The translations under genes were made by a program, and so were the position numbers. A model generated the notes under the pieces. The model searched no databases. It saw only the letters and a program-made list of their open reading frames with translations, and had not been told where the DNA came from. Shown piece after piece: positions 1 through 14,000 of a stretch of DNA of 64,000 nucleotides; the stretch's first letter is position 1, and every line of letters begins with the position of its first letter. This stretch comes from Burhinus oedicnemus (Eukaryota > Chordata > Aves > Charadriiformes > Burhinidae), in contig VFFE01009152.1 in assembly GCA_008921705.1 (NCBI GenBank), positions 1,113,429 through 1,177,428 of the forward strand. The letters run 5' to 3'.

Positions 1-1249
1 CCTAGTGATGTAATACAGTAACTATTTCAATCATATTTTCCTAAGGAAGCAGCAAATAAATAGTGTAATTCGGGGTGCTCTCTAATGAAGACTATAATTG
101 CAAAAGGCAGGAAAACAAGTTTGAATGTTTCCATAAACTGGAAAAGTAGCACCCAACAGTACAATCTTTTTTCTGGCGCTAACTTCTATCCTTTGTGTTT
201 TACATTCCCCTCACTCCCCCTGCTTTTTTTTTTAAGGACATTTTCCTTAGACTTCCAGTATGAACATGATGGTGATCTCTTCAAGGGCACTTGTCCTTGT
301 GCCGAAAAGTTGTTTAGCCAGAATTATTTGCCCCCTCTGATACCTCCAGCATAACTACAAACACTAGCTCTGTCCCCTTTCAGTTTTCATTTTAGCAGTC
401 AAAGTATGGCACGCTCTGAAATTTCCCCTTAGATGTTCCTCAAATCAGCCCTTTTCTGTATACAGAGCTTGAACTGAGTCTTCCCAGCAGGCACCTCAGG
501 GGGCTCAGTTATTGGTACAGCAGCACTATGATCACTACGTGACTGAAAGAAATGTTAAACTGAGTTTCACCTTGCTGATTTCTAAATGCATAACCTTGCC
601 GTTGGTACTGTTGTACCTCTGCCAGAGACTGGGAGGTTACACGCATGCATGTCTTCTCTTACCTTCCTCCCCTCAGCACCTGCATTGTAAAACAAGCTCT
701 GAGCTAGAGGGATCCATGGTCTCACCAGTTACAGCCACTGACGTTGCTATTAGCGCTGTTTCTAATTGAATAACCACAAAGGTCATCGCCTTGGTGTGGA
801 TATTCTGAACTATTTTGCGTTGGCAGATCTTTCAAACTTTGCGCTCCCTACAAATTCTGCTGGGACTTTATCTTCTGAAGCTGTTAGCGAAAGGCAATGC
901 TAGTTTTTTAAGGAACTCCACCAGCACATCTCGCCAGCCTGGTCCCTTCTTTCCATCGTAACTTGCTATAGCCCAGCTGCCTCCTTGGCTGTGGGATAAC
1001 TGCAAACCATTCTGCACCATCAATAACCTTACCCGTGGCATTGCGTCTTTCTCAGATCTGTGTATTTCAGATCTACGGCATTTCCTTTAGTCAGAAAAAA
1101 ATTTCTCAAAAAGTATCTGTCAGACGTTGCTTTACCCAGGCTAGCTTTAGCCTGTTCTCTTGCCGCTGCTCTGGGAACAAGCCTAGAGCAGCGTTTCACA
1201 GAACGCCAAAAAACCCTCCATCCTAAGCTCCCGTTAAATCTTCAAAGCG
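1..1249. other. Flank beyond the CpG island, no gene recognised
   Basis: Ordinary non-repetitive sequence with only short ORFs lacking family signatures. If the CpG island is a minus-strand promoter, this would be its first intron. Confidence 0.4.
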
Positions 1250-1720
1250 GGAGAACCTTGACCTGGCTACGCGCAGGCCAACGATGCTGTGCGCTAAAGC
1301 CTCTTTTGTGTATTCTCCTCTGCCAAGGCGCACGGCTCCGGCCCCGCTTGCCAAGGCAAACGCCGGCGCCGCCGCCCGCAGCTCGCCGGCCGGGCGGGCT
1401 CCTCGCTCGGCGCCCGCCGGGCCCCTCGGCCACTGCTTCCCCAGGGACCCCACCTGCAATGGGAGCGCGCAGCCCGCCCTCCCCTCCCCTTCTCNNNNNN
1501 NNNNNNNNNNNNNNGGGGAGGAGAGCAGGGCCTCGGCGGCACCGGGAGGGGAGGGCAGAGCCCGCCGCCCCCGCAGCGCAACAGGGCAGCCGACAGCCCC
1601 CGCCCGGCGAAAGCGGCAGCGGCAAGCGGCGGCGGCGGCCAGCTGAGAACCGGGAAGGGGTCGTGGGCTCGGGCAGGGTGAGAAGGCAGGAGGTGCAGAA
1701 CAAAGGGTTGTTGTCAAGGG
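1250..1720. promoter_or_regulatory. CpG island with assembly gap, candidate promoter of downstream neighbour
   Basis: Dense GC/CpG block in otherwise AT-rich DNA, with GC-box-like runs (cccctcccct) on both sides of a 20-N gap at 1495-1514. In human the gene after IQGAP2 in the same direction is F2R, whose first exon would face IQGAP2; a minus-strand CpG-island promoter here would fit. A possible minus-strand donor (attgcag|gtgggg) lies near 1450. No F2R signal peptide or other recognisable coding sequence can be read, so the gene name is only inferred. Confidence 0.45.
1495..1514. other. Assembly gap (20 N)
   Basis: Run of 20 N inside the CpG island. Translations crossing it are unreliable, and its true length is unknown. 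Confidence 0.99.
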
Positions 1721-2103
1721 CTCAATCTGAGCAAAGTTTGCCAAAATCTGTTTGTGCAGTCCAAGTTGGTAATACCCCACAGGAACACAGTTACAAGGTC
1801 TGTTGAAATATCGCCGTTACTCTAATTGAAAGATCACATTCAGAAAAGCTCCTTGGTACATAGATCTGCTTTGTATAAAGTAGATGACGTCAAGCTTGCT
1901 TGTATTGCATGGGTTCAGTAAGCTGACTCTTCCACAAATACACAGCGACCCAAAAGCAATTCATTACCCAGCTTTACTGTCTTTATGTCTGTTCTTGCAA
2001 GACCCCTGAGGAAGTGGTGCCACTCCTGAACTCCCATGGCACGTGCCTTGGCTGGGAAGAAAGCTCGTTCAGTCCTTCAGAGCTGCTCATGAATCAAAAA
2101 CAA

Positions 2104-2290
2104 TCATGGAATCATAGAATCACACAGGTTGGAAGAGACCTTTGAGATCATCCAGTCCAACCATTAACCTAACACTGCCAAAACCACCACTGAACCATGT
2201 TCCTCAGCACCATGTCTACCCATCTTTTAAATACCTCCAGGGATGCCGACTCCACCACCTCGCTGGGCACTCTGTTATATAAAGAGCTGG
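2104..2290 (-). mobile_element. CR1 LINE 3' tail (about 190 bp)
   Basis: Typical CR1 3' end read in reverse: aatcatagaatcacacaggttgg..., ...atcatccagtccaacc. The tail octamer is at the low coordinate and the copy is 5'-truncated near 2290. Too short to code. Confidence 0.88.
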
Positions 2291-5200
2291 TTGAACTTAA
2301 ACCTATGTGAAAACTAGAGAGGAAAATATTTTGGTAGCTTTGCAGCTATTATGTAGGCTCTTTTCTTTGAAAATACTTACTCCACTGATGGTTTGAGGGC
2401 TTTGTCAAAAGCATTACAAGTGGACACTGGTTTGCTAGGGTATGCTGTCCCATCCTCAACTGTATATCCTGTTTACAGCAATATACACACACAAAAAAAG
2501 GGGAGGGGGGGGGAAAGCTCCATTTAGAACTTGGCCATATGTATGAAGTGCCTTTATTACGGCAGAAGCACTGACCTTTGCTCTTAACTGAGAGTAAAAC
2601 CCATGGAAAATAAATACTCCTTATCGCAAGTACTGGTTCCCAGTCAGTCCTAATCTTTGCTTGCTCTACAATTTTCTTCCCACAATCCTGCCACTTGCTA
2701 TGCGTTACAACACTGTTAAGGCTGACTTCAATTTGTGTAGAGCAAGGGCAAGTAAAAAACCCAAGTTTTACAGTCTTTGTTCAGCTCTGTCATCTCAGAC
2801 ACACTAGGGGACACACACAAAACATCTTATACTATTCTTTTTCATTTATTTAGAAAATACATTAATCAGAGATAATTTCTTTTCATCTATTTGGGAAGAG
2901 GAAGTGAAATTATTCTTGGGCATTCCTGTGGTGTCACAGCTCTATAAACGTAACCAAAGGTAACACTTAAAAATTTCCAAACACAAACTAGAAGTGAACT
3001 AAATATCAGTCTTTCTTAAAATAAATGTGTATTTGTAAATGTTATACCAGACCTCAGAAAAGCGTACCTTTTCAGTAGTTGTATTTCTTCAGTTTCAAGA
3101 AGCCTTAACCAGTGGGCCAGTGCTTGAAGGATAAACCAATCTACAGAGTTTGTGAAAGATGCAAAGGCATTTGTCCTTTCCTCTTCATAAATTAGGTTAC
3201 TGTAAATACAGCAATTGAATAAAAAAACCCCCCAACCTTGTGTTTGTTAAATTTTCTGCCTGCATATACGAACCAAATTTAAGTTAATTTTTGCATCCTG
3301 TAGTTATGCAAGTCAGCTTGCTACTTCTCTAGATAAACTGATTGTAACAGAGGTGAAGAGTTCATGACTTCTAAAGCTTTTACCTGTTACCACTTTTCAC
3401 TTGCACCTTTTTCAGAGCTTTTTTTTTTTGGCAGAAGCATGTTACAGGACAAAATTTCATTCTTAAACACACTAGTTCTACCAAAAAAAGCTTACAACTA
3501 TATGGTAAGGTTGGTAACATCATTACTGTTTGGGGAAGGAGCTATCTTTCTGCTGTTTAACATGCTGATTACCCTGGTGTGTGCCTGGGTGGGTAGTTAC
3601 GGCTCAAACAGGATGTTTGATCTCCAAGGCAAAAATGAGGCCTCGAGGAAGAGGGGTTTCTATCTAGTTATGAACTTCTTGAAATCAGATGTGACTGTCA
3701 CTTTCTGGATTTGCTGTTGGAGGGAAGTTTGTTATGTTGCTTCTGTATTCTTTTAAAAAAAGACAGCTAAAGAAGGTTTGCAGATGAAACAGAACAAAGC
3801 TATTGCTTGTGATGGTTGGCTAAAGAAGAAAGATGTTGTTCTGCCATTTTGTGGATAGTTTTGGATCTTCAAAGCTCCATCAGAATGGGTAAGTTCCAAA
3901 ATAAAGTAAGTTAGCTGCCAAGCACTTGTAGTCAACTCTAAAGACACGCAGTAGAAAAATGTAAACTGTGGGGCTAACAGGCTAAGACTATTGGCTCTTA
4001 TTTCTTTTCACTACCACCAGTTAAGGAAGACACAGTTGAGAGACAGACAAGTCTTTCAAGGACTCATTCAGGATTCATTATTTGTTCAGTGACAAGGCCC
4101 TAAACTAGTTAATTAAAAAAAGCTTCTAAAGGGAGTTTAAAGAAGTTGAATGGAAATTACCCTTTGATGTGCATTAGAAGAGCAGGAAGCCCAAGAAATG
4201 GTTGGAAAAGGTGAGTGCTGGCACACAGACTGTACCTTTCATACATGTCATTACCTGGGGACCAAATAAGCTTTCCTAAGCTTGTGTACATCAGGAAATA
4301 ACTGAGGAACACGCTGTTTACATTAGAACTAAGCAGTCACTAAACATGTCAAGTGCATTACACAAAACAGCGTATCCAGGAGGGACTGACTTCCACAAAG
4401 GCTGTGGGGCTCTAGTATGTCTCACCAGCAGAACTCCAGGCTTTTGACACATTACCTCAAAGGTCTGTCTTAGGATCAACATACAACCTGTGCAGACTTA
4501 CCTGCTTAGCTAGAATTTTTTAAAAATACATAGGGATTAGTCAAGTCTGTTACAAATAAAAAGGGAAACAAAAGATTATGAGTTTAATTAATATTCAAGT
4601 ACAACTCACTTCTCTCCTTTGGAAGTAAAAGTAAAGTGCTTGCTTTCACCTTCCCATCCAGTATTAATACTGTAGCATTTATGTCATGTTAAAATGGCTT
4701 ATATGTAACTAGCTAGAAGAAATATGGAAGCATGTAGGAACTGTTTATCTTTTAATTGGGGATATTAGCTGTTTTAAAGTAGTTAAGTGTTCGAATTCAA
4801 TGCCAGGCATAAGTGATTGTGTCTAGTAAGCGTAAGCATTTTTTCAGGTTTTATAATACCACAGGTCAGTATACCAACTAAACTCATAGTCTGTGTATCT
4901 GCCACTGACTTACACTGTTTTATTCCACCTTCAGAATGAATACTTGTTTAATATTGGCTTTTACAATGCATCCCAGAATGTCTTACTGTCCATCTTTTAA
5001 AATGTTTGTCATGAGGAAAGTGAGAGTAGGAAATATTTTCTCTTGGGTTGTATTTATTACATTACCTACTGTACGCACTTTTGTTCTGTAGATGTAATTC
5101 GTAGTTCATCAGCAAAATCGTCATCATGTTGAATGGCATAAAGGCCGTGAAGTTTTCACTGCTGAGGAACCTGCCCAAAGTGTACTGTGAGGATAATCAA

Positions 5201-5319
5201 GCTTAATTAGATTCAATTTTATAAAAGCACTGAAAGAAGTTCTTTCACTACCATCTGGATTTGCTGCTTTAGGAACTCTTTTAAATGAAATTTAGGAACC
5301 AAGCCAGTTTAATTAGGTA
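2291..5319. other. Intergenic region 3' of IQGAP2
   Basis: About 3 kb with no recognised gene. It contains an A/G-rich run at about 2490-2515 and several AT-rich stretches. A 130-codon plus-strand ORF at 3364-3756 shows no family resemblance and is treated as chance. Confidence 0.5.
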
Positions 5320-6118
5320 ATGTTTATTTTACATAGAACAATCTCCAAAGAATATTTTAAAAAAATCTAAATACTGATTTTATTGCATTTATTTTCTTAC
5401 AAAAAAGACAGGCACAATTTATGTATTCAAATACTTCAAACTGAACAGCAACTGCTCACTATTCAGGTTCCCCAATACCACTCCAAAGGCTGTGAAAGTA
5501 GAAAAATGTCATTTTACACGAGGCAGTAGTGCATTTAGTAGGAATGAATCACAAATTATATGTTTGTACAGTAAGACATTATTGTCACTTTATAATTACC
5601 TATAAAAATTTTTGAATTGCACAATAAGTTTGCTTTACAATTGACAACTGCCAGCAAATAGGCTTGGTATGTAACTAAATATTTGCCCAAACTATCCCTT
5701 AGAAACAAATTAGGATTTCTTTTGGTAAATGCTTAAAGTCTAATAAGAACTATATTATATATCTGAGGCCATTTAAAAATGTTTTAATAGGAAGAGGTTT
5801 ATATATTCAACTAAAATCAATTTCTGTCTACCTTAAATTCCATACAACCACAATAGCTGAGTGTCCTAAACAATATTTTGATTTGAAAGTACCAACACCA
5901 ATGAAATCTGGAACTGTTTAAATTAATGTTTCCTATTTTTCTGCTTTATTATCAATTCTGAAAAGGCACTGTGTACATTCCTCTGAATATTTGGTGTTTT
6001 AGGGATTATTTTAAAGTTAAAAAGCCTCCAATGACAAACTTCAAACAAATGTTTAAAAGCAAAAAAATACTGAATAGACTTCCCACTGATGGATGCAGTC
6101 CATGATATCTGAAGACAC
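5320..6118 (-). other. IQGAP2: IQGAP2 3' untranslated region (approximate)
   Basis: AT-rich sequence directly after the IQGAP2 stop codon, with no long ORF. Minus-strand AATAAA hexamers occur at 5945-5950, 5388-5393, 5379-5384 and 5323-5328. The cluster near 5.32-5.39 kb is the likely main poly(A) site, giving a 3' UTR of about 0.7-0.8 kb. The true end cannot be fixed without transcript data. Confidence 0.5.
5323..5393 (-). promoter_or_regulatory. Cluster of IQGAP2 poly(A) signals
   Basis: Three AATAAA hexamers (seen as TTTATT on the plus strand) at 5388-5393, 5379-5384 and 5323-5328, 0.7-0.8 kb past the stop codon. Hexamers are common in AT-rich DNA; the clustering supports the call but does not prove use. 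Confidence 0.45.
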
Positions 6119-6232
6119 TCATTTTCCATAGAACTTCTTATTCAACAAGAATATGAGCAAATTCACATTCACTTTAGCTTTGTCGAACATTTTCATTACA
6201 GCCACACCTTCATACTGCATCTGAAGCAAATC
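6119..6232 (-). CDS. IQGAP2: IQGAP2 terminal coding exon e33 with stop
   Basis: 114 nt, phase 0: [37 protein letters not shown], stop TGA at 6119-6121. The C-terminus is nearly invariant across IQGAP1/2. Acceptor aatacag. Confidence 0.97.
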   Translation of the reverse strand, partial: DLLQMQYEGVAVMKMFDKAKVNVNLLIFLLNKKFYGK

Positions 6233-9200
6233 CTGTATTCAGAAATAAAATTATTAGTCTCTGTTTGAATCCATACCTTACAGCAACAAGATGGGGTCAT
6301 TTTCAGCATGTGATAACCATCTCAAACTCCAGGTTCTTCACAATTTAAACAATTACAAGCAACTATTGGATAGGCGTAGAAAACATTACATGTCCTCTAG
6401 ATCCTTAATTGTAGACTTTCAGTAACAGTAAACCAGAAGAACTACCATTTTCTGTGTATTTTCATTTTCTCTTGTTATTTGCTCTTTGCCACTGAACTAG
6501 TGTGGCATTTGGTTTCATGCAGTTGCCTGAATATAAGTGTTAACCCAACTCGGTGCCCAGTGTGCTACAGAAGTTGTATAGTTATTCCCCACAGGATCTG
6601 CTGTTCTGTGCTGATTGAATAGTTCATGAATACATATATAAAAAAAATCTGAAATAGTTTCTATTTAGAGGAAATGCTACTGTTACCATGTAGCAAAGTA
6701 ACAAAATTCAAACTCTACCTGGAAATGCAGCTGCACTTTTTCCATCTCAACCCCCAAAAATTTTGCTTTGATTTCAAAGTCGCCCACTTCTTCTCCAGGT
6801 GTGATATCAAACATCACATTCTTAAACCTCAAAACAAAAAGAAGAGTAATTGATTATGTATGCTGTGCAGTTTTATATAGTCCAGAGACAGTTTTGGGGG
6901 AAAAAACCTGCAGAACACAAAAGAACATTGACTGTAAGCAGTGTAAATGGTGTCAGATGAACCACTCTATCCCTACTGCAGTGTCTTCTTGGAGACTCTC
7001 TGGTGTACATACAGCATGGAATATAGAGCTCTCAAGTTTATATTAAAAAAAAAAAAAAAAAAAGAGCTGTGGGAAGCTTCAGGAGCAAAGATGACCAAGC
7101 ATCCACAGCACAGGAACAGGGCAGACAGATTTCCATTCTGCCCTGCCTGAGTGTCTCCTTGCAGGTGTGTATACACTCCGCCCTGGTTTCAGATTTCCTC
7201 ACGTGGCTTCCTCTGCCTGATGAACCTACTTGGAAAAAAATTGCAATTTGGAAAACTTCTTTCCATGCAGAAGACTGATGGAAGGGTGCAGAGGATGGAA
7301 GGTTTTATTTCACTACAGCAGCCTCAAAATGGATAGTTACAAAAGGGATGTTAGACCAGCCCAATCATTCACCTTGCCATAGTGAGCAAGTGCAGAAAAA
7401 CAGGTGCTTACTTAGTTATATGAAAGTGATTGGTCAGTAAATGAAAAAAAAAAACTGCTTAACAAGTCAGCCATTAGCAGTGATTGTGCTGCTAGACTTG
7501 TACTCGTTCCATCTAAGCTAATGCCAAAATAGGCTTATTCAAATATTTTCCCAAGGTAATCATATAGCAAGGTGCAAGGGAAAAAATGAATTATGACAAT
7601 TAGGCTTTGTAATTCTTCTGAATGTAGAAGTCTGAGGTAATTTTAGGTGTGGCACAGGAAATTGCAAAGATTCTTTTAAGAAAAGCCAGGCCCCTTAAGA
7701 AGCTGTTGATTAGAAAATGCTCTGAATTGGTTTATACCACACTTACTGGTTGGTTTGAAGATCTTCAATTTCTAGGATGACACCTTTTTCATGCAGTCTT
7801 GCAGCTGTGTACTTTAATGAGGCCTGCTTCAGTTTTTTGCTTCCCTTCACCTCCTCTTTTCCATCTAGTTTAATTGACCTCCGTGAATTTCTGGGAAGAG
7901 AAGAAAAAAGGCTTTTGATTTATCTACCAGGTCTTTTGTACTTCAGCTAGTCTTCTAGCCAACATTCAGCTTTCCTTCACTCTTTACCTTCTTGAACTCC
8001 TATTAATAGACAGAATTAACATTCAAAACAAATCTAATAATTAGACAAATTTTTAGCACACAGTGAATATCCTGAATTTTTCAGCAATGATTTTGAATCA
8101 TTTTTTAGCGCTAAACTCTATTGTGAAATGCAACCCTGATCCAAAAAAGTCCACCATCGTCACTTTAAAATAGCAATTTGTAAGCATACAGTGACACAGG
8201 TGTTAAATAAGATTGGCCGTTATAGTTCATTTTTGGATCAATGAGGTATGTACTGGAAAAACTCCTGTTCATGTCGGTAAAGTGTTTTCATTTTGACACT
8301 TCAGTGGCATTGGCAGGGGAGCTTACTCTCGAGTATCTGCATCATATCTGAAAGGTAAAATTCTTCAGGCATTTATTTCCCCCTTTTCCATTCTAAAGAC
8401 AAAACCCAATCATTTTAATGAAGGAAGAAAATCAATAATTACTTCCCAAAGCTGCATGACTTCAAAGCATGCTTATGGATCTGCAAAGTAACACCAATTA
8501 AATATGCCTCTTTCTGTAAGGCAGCTTTAAATAATTGCAAGACTTTACTTTCCAGGTTTTGACTCAGGTCACAGTGACAACTCCCATGGACTTTTTAATC
8601 CGTAGATTGTCAATCTGTTGGGATCAAAACTTTCAACAGAGTAACACCTGCTCTGCCTCCTGATAAAACACACTGAAATATTAAAAGACAAGAAGACTCA
8701 ACTCACTTTCTTGTTAAGTTGTCTAAACAAGTTTTTATATAAGTGTTGTAGTAATTAATTTGTTCTTCATAAAATGCTGTCTTGGAGTTAAGTGCGTTCA
8801 AAGTCTGCTGGAGTTTCACCAATTCAGCTTTTCGATGATGTCTGTATCTTCTTTGATTCCGGATATCCTAAATAAATTAATGTAACTTGTTTATTAATTT
8901 GATACTTTAAAAACTCTCAGCTTATTACCATTCAAATCTGTAATTACACAACCTGACTCAATTACTGGGAGAAAGCATGAAGTCTCATGTCAGTTCTCAC
9001 AAGCATGGTAGCAGTAGTGAGTACTACAGTTTACATGACTGTACGGGAAACAACAATCACATTGCTAGTCATGTATACAAGTGGTGGTATCTTAAACTCT
9101 GCTGTGGTGTCCAGGGCAGGACAGACACAGAAGTCATAAGGAAGACGTTGTCTTCATGCTATAAATGGAAGCTTTCTCACAGCTAGTTTCTGGTGACAGG

Positions 9201-10971
9201 CTTAAGAAATGAGAGCTTGTGCTTCTACTAGGTAAGAACTAGCTACCACTAAACTAGAGCTTGGGTTGAATGAAATGGTTGAATTGAGCGAGTTGAAAGT
9301 AAAAGCAACTTCTGGTCCCAAGGCTCATCCCAATCTTCAGATTGCCTTAACAGCTCAAAACAAAGCATCTGGGCTTATAGATAAGAAATAAAAAAAGAAT
9401 CAGGCACTGAATATATATGTAGAATGGTTTTGTCTCAGGTAGAAGTGGATGCCAACACCTGAACCAAGCAGGGCTCTACAATGGCACTTCAGAGTAGGTG
9501 CAACATGACGTACTTAATTATATTAGACTTAGCTCACGTGAGTAATTTACGCATTTATATATTCAAATATATTTGCAACTTTTAAATAAAATACATATCT
9601 ATAACAAATTGCTCGTGTGAGCTATGAGTAATTTACTCTTGAGTAATTAAAGATAATCCAATATTACACATGAGTAATTAAAGATAATCCAATACACTAA
9701 GATTCTTACAGCCAGTGTTGGGTATGGATTCGGAACAGGATTTGCTGATTTGTACACAACAGATCCAGTGCTTTATCAACCCCAGAATGGGCACCACATT
9801 GGCCCACTATTGACCTTGTGTCCTGCCAACCAGTGCAGATCAGTGTTAATACCAAACAGAGAATGTTTTGGGTTTTTTAAAGTCTTTTTAAACCTTACCA
9901 AGACTACATTAATTACATGTAGTAATTATTAATTACATGAGTAATTCTGATTCCTTTTAAAAGATAAAAAGCTATATTGAAACACACTGTACTGAAGAAG
10001 TTAAAACAGCATCAGTATGAAATCTGGATAACAAGGTCTACAGGTTTGTGTTATTCAGTTCAGGTAGTTGTGCGCGAGAGTACTGTCTTTTACTTATATT
10101 GTCAGCAAACAAAAATGATTTGTTTCTTATGTGGGTACTTCAGTGTAACATTCTCTGGAAAAGGTATATTGTACATCTCTAGCTGGAATGGATTTAGGCT
10201 AGATGCCTAAAAACCATCAGTATACAGGGAAACATACTCCCTTTACCTTAGCAATCTCATTTATAATTTCTTGGTACTTAGTTGCTGAAGACACCAGTCC
10301 TGCCTGTTCCAATGTCCGGAGATTTCTCTGAATTTTCCTTTTCTTTTGTTCTATAGGTAGCTGCCCATCTTCAAAAATAGACTGACTGTGCTTCATTTTC
10401 TCTGGAGTTTTGGAATCTAAGATGGCACGTTTTTCTACAAGTTTCAAGTGCACAGATTCCTGGGTAAAAAAAAAAATAAATCCAGAACAGTTATTTTCCA
10501 GCTCATGATAACAGTTAAGTATTCAGGTACATTGAATTCTCAAAGGAGATTATAAAGAATCAAGGTGCAGGCTTTAATTATATCCTTTTACCACATGGTC
10601 TGAAAGTGCTCCATTTACTATGCCTTTTGACATACCTTAAGTAACTAATCACAACACTTAGACATGTATTCCAATTAATCAAAACATGTCTAAATATCAG
10701 CCAGATGACTCTCCACTTAGTTGTGGAAAGACTGTCCAGAACTCACAGGTGTCCCCTACATACACAATGAGGAAAGTTAAAATGTGCACATTATTGAGAT
10801 GTGGCTTTGTGTGTCATTATCTATAGGGAAGTCTTCACCTGGGAGCTCTTCCCACTCAATTCCCATAACAAGGATAGCAGTAGTTCCCCAGGCAGCTATT
10901 TGCTTGTACTGCTTAAGCAAATAAACTAGGTGTCAGGGAATTTGAGTTAAGATACTCAAGTTCATGGGGCG

Positions 10972-11002
<31 letters not shown>

Positions 11003-14000
11003 GAATCTAACAGAAGGAGTCCCTTCAGGCTAGTTGATTGTATTATAATCTAGGAAAGAAGAAACCCTGTTTTCAAAAAATATAAAGAAAAAATATTATT
11101 CTAGTTGTCCTAATTGACAGCAAGATTTAACTTTTGTTTTCCTCTGAAGCTGTAACCAAATTATACAGTAAAAGAAAATTTGCAAGTCTCACATTTTGAA
11201 GGCTCTAGATGTGGATAGTCTAAAAACAGCAACAATTTCATTGTTATAAAGCAGTGGAGAAAGCTGTCAAAGGTATGTTATGGCTTTCAAATAGCTATAG
11301 TAAAGTATGTACTTTCTTCCCTATTCAGGCACAGTATAGCACTTACCTGTTGTGCAGTAGCTGGTGTTTCTAGTATTTCTAAGAGCGTATCCCCTGGCTG
11401 TGTTCGTATCACATCCACAATAAGTCTTTTGGTCCTTTTAAAAAGTATATATAGATATTACAAAACAGTTGTCACTGGATCACTTGTGCATTTAATTGAT
11501 TCAACAGTAAAAATAGCAAAATCCCCTTTGTTAGGGATACTTGGTAATGTATGTTTCCTAGGTTTTTATGTTTCAGAGCTTCCATTAATAATGTTGAACA
11601 CCTGGCTTCTACACAGGTCTGAATGGAGAAATACATGCATACTTTTCCCACTTTTATTTGAGAAAACAGTTAACCAACTAGCACAGTAAAACAGTTGCTG
11701 TTAAGATAATAAAAATCCAAGAAACAATTCACAAGTGGATTTTAATTATGATCATGACAAAACAGCAGATAGGAATACAGTCATTGCAAAGCCTGAGGTG
11801 TGCATGATTTCATTAAGTGTCATATTTACTGAATAAAGTGGAAATGCACTCAAAACTGCTGAGCTTCTGAAGGAATTTTACATCCAACTCAGTGCATTTA
11901 CACACACCACTTCAGGCCAGATATTTGTTCAGTGGCAACAGAGAAGGAGCATTTCCTTGCTAGAAAAGGGAAGCTGCTACACCCCGATATGTAAACCAGT
12001 TCTTTTTTTGGTAAGAATTTATCTCATTCCTGCTGCCTCTTCATCCATAATACTTCCAAGAACATCCTGCTACAGAATTCTATTAATTTAGAGGATGCTG
12101 TTACAAATGAGATACAGCTCATTATTCTTAAAAATTAACAGAAACGCAAAGATGCAGCGTAAGTTTCCCAGGAAATCATCTAAATACTAGGTGGGATTAA
12201 TGCCTCATTACTTGGTTTATAATGATAGTTTACCTATGTACAGTTGGTGTTTTTGTTGGTGTTTTCAGGACTAGAAGTTCTTATAAAAATGCAATGAAAT
12301 GGGGCAAAAGATTTACTCACATACAGGCAACATTATCCAAAACCACTGAGTATTTGGGTATGATCCAAACTTCAGCGGAACGGGCAGCAAGGTAGGAATG
12401 ACTGACAGCACAGGCAGACCTGAAGCATTGCTTCTCCAGGTTAGGGGGCAACCAGCTAAGCCTCCTGGAAAGTGGTTTGCTCATCCAGAGCTGCTGTTAA
12501 CTGCACTGTGTGGGTCTAGTACATTCAACAGCTGTTAAATGTATTTTTCCTTCAGAAACTCTCTTGGAATGCCGTGCAGTTTGCCAGGAAAAAAAACCCC
12601 AAAACAAAACCAGAGAGGTTTCCTCAAGTTGGTTCACTTGGGCTACGTCAACGCATTGCTGGCTTTCTCTGACACAACCCTCATCAGTCTTTGGTGGTCA
12701 CCACCACAGTCTACATTAACGTACATGGGACAGCATTATCATTTTATGCACGGCCTTAGAAACAGGTGCTGATATGGCCGATAAGACATGAGGCTTATTT
12801 CCACTTCCTCTTCCCGCATACCAAACCTGCTCAGCTCTGTTGTCTTCCAGAAATACCCCACTTGGCGCTGGATGCCTGCCCCTTCTCGTATCACTTGCCA
12901 TGTGGCACCTGCGCACTCAAACCTTGCAGACCAGGCACCTTACATAGAGTCCTCTAGACAGGGGTACTGGCAAATCTTAGGATTCCTCACAGGAGCCTTA
13001 ACAAAACCATTTAAAAAGCAAATATATCGGTATTTCTGTAGAAGAGGCATGTGACTTGCAGAGAAATGAGGAACATTCAGTGAATCAGCTGTGCCTTGAA
13101 TTTTAACCAGGTGCCGAACATTTCACAGTTGCAGTAAAAGATTTCACTGCAGCTAAGGTAGGAAAGCTAAGCATCTGTATTTACACATATCTTGTGTAAA
13201 AGGTATTTTAATATTGCTGCAATTTAACACAGGTTACTAATTATTCTTCTGTGAGATTTACTAAATTGCCTCAAAATGTGAGAAATATTACTTGAAAGCG
13301 CTTATGCAATAGAGAAGTTAAATTCTTTCGTTGACTCTCATGCGATTGTTTCAACATATTTCCACACAGTGTAGAAAATTAAAGATATTTCTTTTGGCCT
13401 TGATTTTGCATATTTTTAGAGATTTCATTAAGGGGTAGCACTTTACTCCTACACAGGGGGGAAAAAGAACAGGAAGCACAATTTTTTTAATTTTTTTTTT
13501 TTTTTTAAAGGGACAGCAGCACACATATTCTTATTACAAAACCAGCCTGGGAACAGCTCTAGAACCTTGGTATCTGGCAATACCAAGTTTTGATTTGACA
13601 TTGTCATTGCAGTCCCTTTACTTCAGATCTCAAATTATATTTGAAAACAAGTTACAGGAAAACCTCAGTGTATTCCTGTTTAAGATTTAGATCAAGTATG
13701 CACAATTACAATGGAAAAATGCCTCTTTATTTTAGGATAAGTAGTAAGAGTTTTCTTGCACTTAAAATTAGGGGTTTTTTCCAGGCTTTAAACAGTCGTT
13801 TATGGCTTTTATAGAAATTGCAGTACTTAAAGACATTATAGCTAAGAACTTTCTTCAGAGGTAAAACTTCACATATTACCTAAAAAATTCAGTTTACTGA
13901 TTTTTGATTTGGAAAAAAAAATATTAACAGATTAGGGTTGAATTACAGCCTGTATCTACACTCCTATTGCTTGTGAAGATGTAAAATCCTTATGCTGTAT

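Noticed and set aside
1060..1806. 248-codon plus-strand ORF, with overlapping minus-strand ORFs of 153 and 185 codons, across the CpG island
   Set aside because: They are long because GC-rich DNA has few stop codons, they cross 20 Ns, and the low-complexity Arg/Pro/Ala translation matches no family I know.
3364..3756. 130-codon plus-strand ORF near the IQGAP2 3' end
   Set aside because: Hydrophobic, AT-driven translation without recognisable family features or regulatory context.
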